Below the pieces are notes generated by a model. The model ran no database searches. It worked only from the letters and a program-made list of their open reading frames with translations, and was not told the DNA's origin. Below, piece after piece: positions 57,232 to 64,000 of a stretch of DNA of 64,000 bases (the first letter of the stretch is position 1; each line of letters begins with the position of its first letter). The translations under genes were made by a program, and so were the position numbers. The DNA lies in assembly GCF_002897035.1 (NCBI RefSeq), contig NZ_BAUX01000001.1, positions 186,001-250,000 on the forward strand, read 5' to 3'. The stretch comes from Methylopila sp. Yamaguchi. Its GTDB lineage: Bacteria > Pseudomonadota > Alphaproteobacteria > Rhizobiales > Methylopilaceae.

Positions 57232-58098
57232 TCAGGCCGCCTCCGCGAGGGCGCGCTCGATGCGCTTGACCATCGTGTGGATGCCATCGATCCCGGGCCG
57301 CCACGTGTTGTTGTGCCGCGACCAGCGCTGCCAGATCTGGCCGCGGAAGGGGTGCTGCTGATCGGCCGCGCGCGGATACCTGTTCGCGCCCCGCAGCTTG
57401 AGCCACGGCAGGCAGTAGAACATGTCGGGCGGGCAGTCCGGATATCCCGGCGGCAGAACCACCAGGATATCGGCGGAGGCGGCGTCGAACTTGCCGTCCG
57501 GCAGCGCGATGCCCTTCAGCACCACGCCCGCCTGACCCGGCTGGCTGCCGTCCTCGTAGGCGATGCCGCGACCCTCGAGATAGGCGACGTCGCGCGGGGG
57601 CAACACGATCGAGAGGCCCTCGGTCGTCTGCGCGATCGCGGTGAAGAACTTCTCGACGCCCGCCTTCGACAGGTCGACCAGGTCGCCGTCGCGGATGAGA
57701 AGATCCTCGCCGCCCCGGATCTCCTGATAGACGTCGTGGGTGCGAGGGTCGACGCCGGCGTTCTTCTTAAGGACCAACCCGCTGATCAGGTTGGGACCCC
57801 ATTCGCCCTCGCGATCGTCGATCTTGAAGCGGAAGGAGCGATCGGTCCGGAAGACCAGGACCTTCTCGGCTCCCTTGGCGCGGAGATCGAACAGCTCTTC
57901 CTGGCGCAGGGTCTCCAGCGCGCCGTCCGGAAGCAGGGCGATCGCCAGGTGCTCGTCGACGGGCCGGGCGCCGGCCGCCTCCAGGATCTGGCGCCCGGTC
58001 ACGATCGGATCGGGGATTGCGATGCGGCGGAAGTCGAGCTCGGCGTTGCCGATCAGGATCTCGAAGTGGGGCGAAGGGGGGTGGGTGGAGTGGTTCAT
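57232..58098 (-). CDS. Double ubiquitin-like/E2-like fusion protein
   Basis: 288 residues. Two beta-grasp ubiquitin-like units of the Multi_ubiq type (about 11-85, FEILIGNAELDFRR; and 86-152, RSFRFKIDDREGEWG with DVYQEIRGGEDLLIRDGD), then an E2-like domain of the prokaryotic E2 family E type (about 165-285) with LPPGYPDCPPDMFYCLP and WQRWSRHNNTWRPGIDG. The E2 holds C222 and C229. Because the Ubl units are N-terminal, neither has a free Gly-Gly end, and the chain ends ALAEAA. A GAGG site precedes ATG 58098. It lies 85 bases after the helicase gene. Confidence 0.87.
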   Translation of the reverse strand: MNHSTHPPSPHFEILIGNAELDFRRIAIPDPIVTGRQILEAAGARPVDEHLAIALLPDGALETLRQEELFDLRAKGAEKVLVFRTDRSFRFKIDDREGEWGPNLISGLVLKKNAGVDPRTHDVYQEIRGGEDLLIRDGDLVDLSKAGVEKFFTAIAQTTEGLSIVLPPRDVAYLEGRGIAYEDGSQPGQAGVVLKGIALPDGKFDAASADILVVLPPGYPDCPPDMFYCLPWLKLRGANRYPRAADQQHPFRGQIWQRWSRHNNTWRPGIDGIHTMVKRIERALAEAA

Positions 58099-58183
58099 GA
58101 CGACCTCGTCTCGATGTCTGGGCGGCGGATGCCGACCCTTCCATTCGAGTAGCGAAGCGAGCTGGGCGGATTCGGTAATCGCC

Positions 58184-61100
58184 CTAAAAAGAATCCTCCG
58201 ATGTGCAGACGAAATAGTATTGGCAGGTCGGGCATTCCCTTCCCGGCGAGGGAGTGAAGTCGCCTTTCTCTATGCCCGCGATGGCGTCGGAATAGTCCGA
58301 GACCGCCTTCCCGCCCTTCGTCGGGACGATCGGCACCCTGCCGGCCTTAGCCGGGTAAAAGGCTTCAAGGTCGATCCTGCGGCCCGGGAACGCCTGCGCG
58401 GCGGCGACGCCCATCAAGGCCCACTCGGCCTTCTCCTCCTCAGACTTCGACTTGCGACCGGTCTTCAGCCGCTGCGCCACGACGCCGGAGGCCGTTTCCA
58501 GAACTCGGTCCGGCCGCAACGTGATCGTCTTGCCGCCCAACGCGGCAGTCCATTCCGTGCCCACGTCCTCACCCTCTACCAAAGCCGACACCGAGCCTTC
58601 CACCATCCGTCTCGCCTCGGCGCGGTAGAGCGGCTCGAAACCATGCTTGGGGCCGTGTTCGGCCCAGATCGCCTCCAGCTGCTCGATCGCGGCGGCAGCG
58701 GTCACGGTCCGACCCTTCCGACGTTCCTCGAAGATCCATCGGACGGTTTGCCTGACACAGCCATGGAACCGGAGATAAGCGCTGTCCTCCTCGCCGCCGC
58801 GAAGGCCATCGAGCACCTCGTAGCGATACCGGGCCGGGCACTTCATGTAGATATCGAGATGCCGGCCCTGATGGATTTCCTGCGGGACCGTGGGAGACAT
58901 CGGCTCGGACCGCTTGCTCCCTGTGGCGGTCGCCACGGTTCGCGATGCGGGCAGCACTCCGGGCATCCGCTCCAGGAACTTGGAAGGGTTGCAGGTCTGG
59001 CTCTCTGTGTAGCGCGCCGCGCTGCTGATCGACATCACGTCGCGGGCTCGCGACAGGGCGACGAAGAAGAGGCATTCCGTCTCGGCGTCGTGCTGGTCCT
59101 TCGATATTTCCAACCGTTCCATCCCGACCGGCGCGGGGCAACGCTGCGGGCGTTTGGGCCCCGGCACCGTGCGCGTCGCGACCTGCGGGAGGTGAACGGC
59201 GCGGAACTCCAGGCCCTTCGAGGCGTGCACCGTCATCATACGGACCGCGGGGATGCCGCTGGCCTCGGGCGGCACGATCCGGAATTGCCGGTCGTCGTCG
59301 AGCCTCTCCAGCCTGCGGATATCGTCAAGCAGCTTGCGTCGACCAGCGACCGACCGGTTGGCGTCGTAGTGCTCGCGGCAGAACTTGAGCAACTGGTAGA
59401 TGGCGACGAGGCGCTGCTGGGAGCGGACGTCGCCGACTTCCAGTATGGGACGAAGGTAGTCGCTGGATTCGAGGAGATAGTGGCTGAGCAGGTGCCAGGC
59501 GCTCGTCTTCCACTCGACGCCGTCGAGGTGCCGCGCCAGGAGCTTCAACGCCTCGGAGCTCGCTTCGCTAAGGCCCGGAACCTCGTCCGCTTTCGCGCAG
59601 GCCGCGATGACCTCCTGACCCGTCTCCCGCGCATGCCGCAGCAACGCCACGGCGTCGGACCTCGACACGCCGTATTGGGGGAACCGGGCGACGCGGACCA
59701 ACCCGACACCGCCTCGATCGCTACCCAGCGAGACCAGCGAGAGCAGGTCGCGAATCTCCGGTCGCTCGAAGAGGTCGCCGAGATAGAGGACCGGAACGCC
59801 GAGATCCTGAAGCGCCCGGCCGAACCTTGCCAGGCACAGATGGGTCGTGGCGAGGATTGCCTGATCCTCGTAACCGATGCCATCGCCCTTCAGCCGCTCG
59901 ATCTGATCGCGTATCGCCGTGGCTTCTGAGGCCAGGTCGGGCGCATGGAGGAGATCGACGAAGCCGACCCTGCCACGCTTCGCCCTCCAGGTCGCCGCCG
60001 GCTTCGGGGCAGCCGCCATCTCTGCCCCGAAGCGTGCGAAGGCCCGAACCACCGTCTCGCATGATCGGTAATTGGTCTTTAGCTGCCGGCGCTGGGCCCC
60101 GGTGTATCGGTCGGTGAACCCCATCGCATTCTGGGGGGCGGCGCCGCGAAAGCGATAGATCGACTGCCGAGGGTCGGCGACGACCCAGAGACGCTTGCCG
60201 CTCTCGGTGATTTGGTCGAGCAGCTCGGTGCTGGCGAAGTTGACGTCCTGATACTCGTCCACCAGCACATGGCGATGCTTGGCCATGACGGTCGCGCGGA
60301 CCTCGGGCCTCTCTCGCAGCAGCAGGACCGAGCGATAGACGAGGTCGCCGAAATCGACACTGCCGTCTGCTGCCAAGGTGCGTTGGTAGATCTCGTAGAC
60401 CTCGCCGACCTCCACGGCCTTCTCGGCCCGCTCAATGTCCTGGGCGGTCGTCGCGGCGGCGAGCGCGGCACGTGCGGCCGCAAGGTAGTCATGGTCGGAG
60501 ATCATCTCGTCCTTGGCCCGGGAGATCGCGCGTAGGATCGGGCGAAGTTCAAGCGTCGGGTCCCACAGGTTCTGGAAATGGTCGAGCCGGAGCTCGCCGA
60601 GCACGCTTTCCAGCAGCGCCAACTGTCCGGATTCGTCGAGGACCTTGAAATCGGCAGGCAGGCCTGCAGCGTGGCAGTGCAGCCGAAGCAGTTCAAGACC
60701 GTAGGCGTGGAAGGTCCCGACCCAGATTAGGGGCGCGGCGACAGCATCCACCCTCTCGACCCTCTCGATCATCTCGGCCGCGGCCTTGTTCGAGAACGTC
60801 AGCGCGAGGATCGACGACGGCGGCTCGCTTCGGGCGAGCAAGTGCTTGATCCGCGAGATCAAGGTCCGCGTCTTGCCCGTCCCCGGACCCGCGTCGAGGA
60901 TCAGGGGACGCTCGTCCCATTCGGCCGCCTCGCGCTGCTCGGGGTCCAGATCGAACGTGACGGCCGACCTATCCTCAGCCTCCTTCGGTGGCGTCAGCGG
61001 AGGCAGGAGCAACGCCCGGATGGCCTGCATCCGAACAAACTCGACGGGCAAGCCGAGGTCGTTCGCGATGGACGAGGGGCGCTCCTTTCCCTCGAAAAGC

Positions 61101-61540
61101 CACTTGCGAAGCTTGTCCGCGGGCAGCAGGAACTCCTGCGCGAAGATGTCCGCTTGGACTTCCTGCCGCTCGCGGGGGGAGTAGGCGACAACACGGTCGC
61201 TTCCCGTCTCGATCGGCTGACCGCCGAACCCTGCCTCGGTCGATCGGATCATGAAGGCGGTTTCGTCGTGAAGGACGAAATGACCGAGTTCGTGAGCCGC
61301 CACGACGGCGCGTTGGCGGCCATCGAGATTGGCGGCCAGCCGAACGAAGCCGTCGTCCCTTTCCAGCGCCCCGAGGACGCCGACGCCGTATACCGTCCCC
61401 GGTTCGAAGTTGTCGGTCTGCAATCCGGCCTGTTTCAGACCCTGCGCCACCAACTCCGCCGCCGCGTCGGACGATGCCTTGTTCCTGGCCTCCGCGTGCC
61501 GCTGGCGCGCCTTGAGACGAACATCGCGCCAGACGTCCAT
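58184..61540 (-). CDS. ImmA/IrrE peptidase-UvrD helicase-PD-(D/E)XK-like fusion
   Basis: 1118 residues. Residues 1-180: ImmA/IrrE zinc peptidase with HELGH (83-87) and a third ligand in RQEVQADIFAQEFLLP (E127 or D131). Residues about 195-880: UvrD/Rep-type SF1 helicase with GPGTGKT (218-224), DEYQD (motif II) and HASKGLEF (motif V). Residues about 890-1118: nuclease-like domain bracketed by C901 and C1103/C1106/C1112, the four-cysteine iron-sulfur layout of AddB/Cas4; D1011 and K1026 are present, but the acidic residue before K1026 is replaced (QRLKTG), so cleavage may be lost. Starts three bases after the XRE stop. Confidence 0.88.
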   Translation of the reverse strand: MDVWRDVRLKARQRHAEARNKASSDAAAELVAQGLKQAGLQTDNFEPGTVYGVGVLGALERDDGFVRLAANLDGRQRAVVAAHELGHFVLHDETAFMIRSTEAGFGGQPIETGSDRVVAYSPRERQEVQADIFAQEFLLPADKLRKWLFEGKERPSSIANDLGLPVEFVRMQAIRALLLPPLTPPKEAEDRSAVTFDLDPEQREAAEWDERPLILDAGPGTGKTRTLISRIKHLLARSEPPSSILALTFSNKAAAEMIERVERVDAVAAPLIWVGTFHAYGLELLRLHCHAAGLPADFKVLDESGQLALLESVLGELRLDHFQNLWDPTLELRPILRAISRAKDEMISDHDYLAAARAALAAATTAQDIERAEKAVEVGEVYEIYQRTLAADGSVDFGDLVYRSVLLLRERPEVRATVMAKHRHVLVDEYQDVNFASTELLDQITESGKRLWVVADPRQSIYRFRGAAPQNAMGFTDRYTGAQRRQLKTNYRSCETVVRAFARFGAEMAAAPKPAATWRAKRGRVGFVDLLHAPDLASEATAIRDQIERLKGDGIGYEDQAILATTHLCLARFGRALQDLGVPVLYLGDLFERPEIRDLLSLVSLGSDRGGVGLVRVARFPQYGVSRSDAVALLRHARETGQEVIAACAKADEVPGLSEASSEALKLLARHLDGVEWKTSAWHLLSHYLLESSDYLRPILEVGDVRSQQRLVAIYQLLKFCREHYDANRSVAGRRKLLDDIRRLERLDDDRQFRIVPPEASGIPAVRMMTVHASKGLEFRAVHLPQVATRTVPGPKRPQRCPAPVGMERLEISKDQHDAETECLFFVALSRARDVMSISSAARYTESQTCNPSKFLERMPGVLPASRTVATATGSKRSEPMSPTVPQEIHQGRHLDIYMKCPARYRYEVLDGLRGGEEDSAYLRFHGCVRQTVRWIFEERRKGRTVTAAAAIEQLEAIWAEHGPKHGFEPLYRAEARRMVEGSVSALVEGEDVGTEWTAALGGKTITLRPDRVLETASGVVAQRLKTGRKSKSEEEKAEWALMGVAAAQAFPGRRIDLEAFYPAKAGRVPIVPTKGGKAVSDYSDAIAGIEKGDFTPSPGRECPTCQYYFVCTSEDSF

Positions 61541-61543
61541 GCC

Positions 61544-62095
61544 CTATTCCTCGTCTTCCTTGAGCCAGAAGGCTTTCGCCTCGTCGGTCATCTCGGAGGC
61601 TTCGATCGCCTCTTGCCAGCTGCGCTTCCGACCCTCCCTCGGGCCGTTCGCAGCCTTGAAGGCGGCAACGGCCGGCGGCTCGCTGGAGGCCCTGGCGACG
61701 TCCAGCATCCACCGAGCCACCAGGCCGAGCTTCTCCGCGCCGACGCGGGCGAAGCGCTTTGGAATGCTTGCCGGTTCGATCCGCCCGGCGTTGATGTCCG
61801 AGACGATCGACCGCGGAACGGTCATCGCGTCCGCGAGGTCCCGCAACGACATCCCGGCACCCTGCGCGACCGCCCTCAGGGTGGGCATCGGCCTCGGCGC
61901 TGCCTCGACGGCGGCCTGCGGGCGGATGGAGGCCAACAATTCCATGTCGGCGATCTCGACCGCATGGCTGCGGATCTCGTTCGCGTATTGGGGATAGCGG
62001 TTGGTCCACTCCTTCAGGACTTTCGGCGTGACTACGTCGACGGCCTGGTGAAATTGAAAAATCACCTCATCGAGCTCCTCGGAAGAGGTTGTCAT
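61544..62095 (-). CDS. XRE-like regulator paired with the ImmA/IrrE protein
   Basis: 183 residues. The central part (about 75-135) is a helix-turn-helix: TLRAVAQGAGMSLRDLADAM then VPRSIVSDINAGRIEP. An acidic C-terminus (EMTDEAKAFWLKEDEE) follows. Genes of this type are often encoded just before an ImmA/IrrE peptidase that cleaves them, as in ICEBs1 ImmR-ImmA, and here the peptidase domain is in the next gene, three bases on. Start ATG 62095 overlaps the sigma-like stop. Confidence 0.82.
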   Translation of the reverse strand: MTTSSEELDEVIFQFHQAVDVVTPKVLKEWTNRYPQYANEIRSHAVEIADMELLASIRPQAAVEAAPRPMPTLRAVAQGAGMSLRDLADAMTVPRSIVSDINAGRIEPASIPKRFARVGAEKLGLVARWMLDVARASSEPPAVAAFKAANGPREGRKRSWQEAIEASEMTDEAKAFWLKEDEE

Positions 62096-62754
62096 TTGCT
62101 TGCTCCCAACAATTCGAAAATGTCCGCTCTTATCCGATCGACCCACGTCTTGATCGTTTGAGGGCTTTTTCCGAGCAACACGGCGATGCTCTCGTCCGGA
62201 TCGGACGAGGTATACTTGAAGCCGTTGAGGTGAAGTGCGAACGCCTTTCGATGGAGCGGGTCCAACCGCTCCAGGATGTCGGCGGCAATTGCCAACTGCT
62301 CCGGACTGAGCCGCGTGCTGTCGGCCGGGTCGAAGGTGCGGCCGGTTTCGTCATCCTCGACGGGAAACTGCTCGACCCATTCCTTCTCGCGAAGCGACGG
62401 GCGCAGACGGTCGGTGAGCCGTTCCCTTAGCTTCTTGTAGAAGCCTTTTTCAAACCCTACCCCATCCTTCGAGGTGGGATCCAGCAGGGCCTCGTTGAGC
62501 TTCCCGATGACTTCCTCGATGATCTCCGAGCCGCCATCCAGGAGATCGCGTCGGACACGTTGGCGCAGGTATCTCCGAGCCCGGCCTTGGAGATGCTCAA
62601 GGAGCCTTCCCCTGGTCCGTTCGGTATCGGGTCCGGCCATCTCCCGAAAGGCCGCGACGATCTCGACGGCCTTGCGGCGATCGAGGTGCCCGTCCTCGCT
62701 CAGCGACCGCCATTCGTCCCACTTCCCGGCATCCTGCCCTGTTAAGTCGTTCAA
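62092..62754 (-). CDS. Sigma-70-like regulatory factor
   Basis: 220 residues, start TTG 62754 behind a GGGGGG site. A region-2-like helix pair (RARRYLRQRVRRDLLDGG and IIEEVIGKLNEALL) and a region-4-like C-terminus (ILERLDPLHRKAFALHLNG; then VLLGKSPQTIKTWVDRIRAD) resemble an ECF sigma factor. It is first in the six-gene operon and so may control it or the host. A distinct HTH protein rather than a true sigma factor cannot be excluded. Confidence 0.75.
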   Translation of the reverse strand: MNDLTGQDAGKWDEWRSLSEDGHLDRRKAVEIVAAFREMAGPDTERTRGRLLEHLQGRARRYLRQRVRRDLLDGGSEIIEEVIGKLNEALLDPTSKDGVGFEKGFYKKLRERLTDRLRPSLREKEWVEQFPVEDDETGRTFDPADSTRLSPEQLAIAADILERLDPLHRKAFALHLNGFKYTSSDPDESIAVLLGKSPQTIKTWVDRIRADIFELLGASK

Positions 62755-63100
62755 TAGACACCCCCCTGGTCAAGCGGCGTCCTGTTGCAGTAGCGATGCA
62801 ACGACAAGCCATTCGGTAGTTGTTCGCAAAATTATTGTTTGAACGGGAGATTCGCGCAATCGGAGCTCCCGGGCGCGATGCCGCCACCGTGGCGTGGGCG
62901 TAAGCTTCATCGATGCCAGTCGAGCGAGGATCGCGGTAGCTGATACGGCCAGCGCTTCACGGCGCTTGTTCGCTTAATAGAGTATGACATCAGGATGTTG
63001 TGGCCGCCGGACCGACCTTTTTTATCTTAACGGCAGCTGTCGGGCTCCAAGCGCATTCGAGTGGTTTTGCCCGAAGGTCCGCTGATGGCACATTTCACCT
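62755..63100. other. Non-coding gap upstream of the six-gene operon
   Basis: About 346 bases, visibly more AT-rich than the flanks. It must hold the operon promoter, and contains the 6-base dyad listed separately. I see no gene and no tRNA. Confidence 0.5.
62784..62802 (-). promoter_or_regulatory. Candidate operator of the ubiquitin-like operon
   Basis: GTTGCA at 62784-62789 and TGCAAC at 62797-62802 form a perfect 6-base dyad with a 7-base spacer, 30 bases before the sigma-like start. The spacing suits an XRE-type dimer site overlapping the transcription start. Confidence 0.4.
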
Positions 63101-63367
63101 TCAAGCGCTTGTCATGCCTGGATTTACCTTGGAAGGCCCGCCTTCCGCCGCCTGCATCAGCGCGTAGGGGTCAGCGCCGATTGCGCGGGCAAACTCGACA
63201 AACTCCGCTGCATCCAGCCGCCTCTCACCGAGCTCGACCTTTGAAATAAAGGTTTGACGCTGCCCCACGCGACGGCCCACCTCTGCCTGGGTGATACCAG
63301 CGGCCTTCCGGGCCTGGACCAGCGAGGCCACCATCCTTTGGTACAAATCGGATCGAATGGAGGTCAA
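63101..63367 (-). CDS. XRE family HTH transcriptional regulator
   Basis: 88 residues with a clear helix-turn-helix: LVQARKAAGITQAEVGRRVG, QRQTFISKVELGERRLDAAE and FVEFARAIGADP, the typical Cro/CI-type layout. TTG 63367 is the likely start, because YQRMVASLVQARKAAG corresponds to the normal N-terminus; ATG further in would cut the fold. Divergent from the gene at 63479, with an operator-like dyad between them. Confidence 0.88.
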   Translation of the reverse strand: MTSIRSDLYQRMVASLVQARKAAGITQAEVGRRVGQRQTFISKVELGERRLDAAEFVEFARAIGADPYALMQAAEGGPSKVNPGMTSA

Positions 63368-63414
63368 GGAGGTGACGCCGGTCGTTAAACCGACCCCTCA
63401 ATGACACCCGAAAT

Positions 63415-63441
63415 TTGAGTACCCCAAAACCGGGTATTCAA
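63415..63441. promoter_or_regulatory. 27-bp operator-like dyad between divergent genes
   Basis: TTGAGTACCC (63415-63424) and GGGTATTCAA (63432-63441), 10-base arms matching at nine positions around a 7-base spacer. It lies between the XRE gene and the gene at 63479, as expected for an autoregulatory site. Confidence 0.65.
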
Positions 63442-63478
63442 TCACTCTGCCTCGACGTTCCAGCGATTCGAGGCGGCC

Positions 63479-64000
63479 GTGAAGGAGCAGTATGTCGGCG
63501 ACATCAACGACTACCGAAAGTACGCCCTTCTCCGCGTCCTAGCCGCCGGTGGACGTCACCGGGTTGGCGTTTGCTGGATGATGACGCCTTCGGACGGCAG
63601 CGCGGATGGGAACGTCCTCTCCTATCTCACCAAGCCTGAGCGATTTCGCGCCTTCGATTCCGACCTCTTCGATCTCCTTCGCTCCACTGTTAACGACGTT
63701 GGCGGCCGCCGCCTCTCCGCGATCGAGGCAGGGGAAGCCATCCCCAGCGCGACCTACTACAACGCCCAACTCCCGCGCGAGCGCGAGGCTCGGTCCGCAT
63801 ATTGGCGGAATTGCCTGGCCTCGTTTCGGGACCGAGACCTCGTGTTTCTGGACCCGGACAACGGGCTTGCAGTCGCCTCGACGGCCAAAGGCCGGAAGAA
63901 CTCGGACAAGTATATTTTCCTCGACGAGGTCGCCGCGTTTTACACGGCTGGTCAGTCGCTGCTGATCTATCAGCACTATCCGAGGATTGACCGGGTCAGC
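63479..64000 (+). CDS. Unrecognised protein (3' truncated by the window)
   Basis: At least 174 residues, open to the right edge. GTG 63479 is the only start after the upstream stop, with GAGG ahead. It opens KEQYVGDINDYRKYALLRVL and carries LVFLDPDNGLAVAS, which resembles the DPPY-type catalytic loop of nucleotide methyltransferases, and SLLIYQHYPR. I do not recognise a named family. Position beside an XRE gene in a defence-type island suggests a role in phage defence or a mobile element. Confidence 0.7.
   Translation, partial: MKEQYVGDINDYRKYALLRVLAAGGRHRVGVCWMMTPSDGSADGNVLSYLTKPERFRAFDSDLFDLLRSTVNDVGGRRLSAIEAGEAIPSATYYNAQLPREREARSAYWRNCLASFRDRDLVFLDPDNGLAVASTAKGRKNSDKYIFLDEVAAFYTAGQSLLIYQHYPRIDRVS

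Noticed and set aside
63061-63090. Sigma-54 promoter starting TGGCAC
   Set aside because: The -12 part lacks the required GC doublet at the right spacing.
63225-63407. Minus-strand 60-codon frame overlapping the XRE gene
   Set aside because: Different frame from the helix-turn-helix protein, no family resemblance.
55219-64000. Second copy of the tRNA-Gly 3' end (attR)
   Set aside because: I looked for the T-loop/acceptor sequence to the right of the tRNA and did not find it within the window.

Overview
This is a high-GC chromosomal segment from an alphaproteobacterium, most likely of the order Hyphomicrobiales (Rhizobiales). The basis is gene order: RNase D, lptC, lptA, lptB, rpoN, hpf and ptsN in one run; a split F0 operon with separate b and b' subunits; rplU-rpmA-GNAT-obgE-proB-proA-nadD-rsfS-rlmH-envC-ctpA-rppH; an Hsp20/DUF1150 pair; a TauE/TIGR02186 pair; a PodJ-like polarity protein; and an NdvA-type glucan exporter. 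I cannot fix the genus.

Layout. 1-4050: an ABC-2 exporter cut by the left edge, an NfeD/SPFH membrane pair and a small heat-shock gene with its DUF1150 partner. 4089-10132 (minus): the nitrogen-PTS, ribosome hibernation, sigma-54, LPS transport and RNase D cluster, ending at a tRNA-Leu. 10321-11969: three unrecognised genes, two with AT-rich sequence. 12058-14783 (minus): F0 ATP synthase with a terminator. 15153-18252: a PepSY protein and the cytochrome c maturation genes ccmBCD-ccmG, without ccmA. 18314-21846: an Lhr-type helicase, a 33-residue membrane protein behind an Fnr/FixK-like box, and pdeM. 21919-28475 (minus): an acyl-CoA synthetase, a COG0523 GTPase, a D,D-carboxypeptidase and a glucan exporter. 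28689-38661 (plus): the PodJ-like protein, a TauE operon, DUF3429/DUF924, and a flippase-acetyltransferase fusion followed by a JmjC-like protein. 38787-55033 (minus): an acyl-CoA ligase and the ctpA-to-rplU housekeeping run, into which a vapBC toxin-antitoxin module has been fitted between obgE and proB.

55144-64000 is the accessory region. A tRNA-Gly marks a likely island boundary. Beyond it, on the minus strand, six tightly packed genes encode a sigma-like factor, an XRE regulator, a single protein joining an ImmA/IrrE peptidase, a UvrD helicase and a degenerate PD-(D/E)XK domain, a double ubiquitin-like/E2 fusion, a JAMM-peptidase/E1 fusion, and a DUF6527 protein. This looks like a bacterial ubiquitin-like conjugation system tied to a DNA-processing enzyme and its own control circuit, probably antiviral. 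A divergent XRE gene and an unrecognised gene that runs off the window share a 27-bp operator-like dyad.

Several intergenic regions carry related palindromic repeats of the dispersed kind common in Hyphomicrobiales. All functions are inferred from motifs, length and context read by eye; no database search was run.
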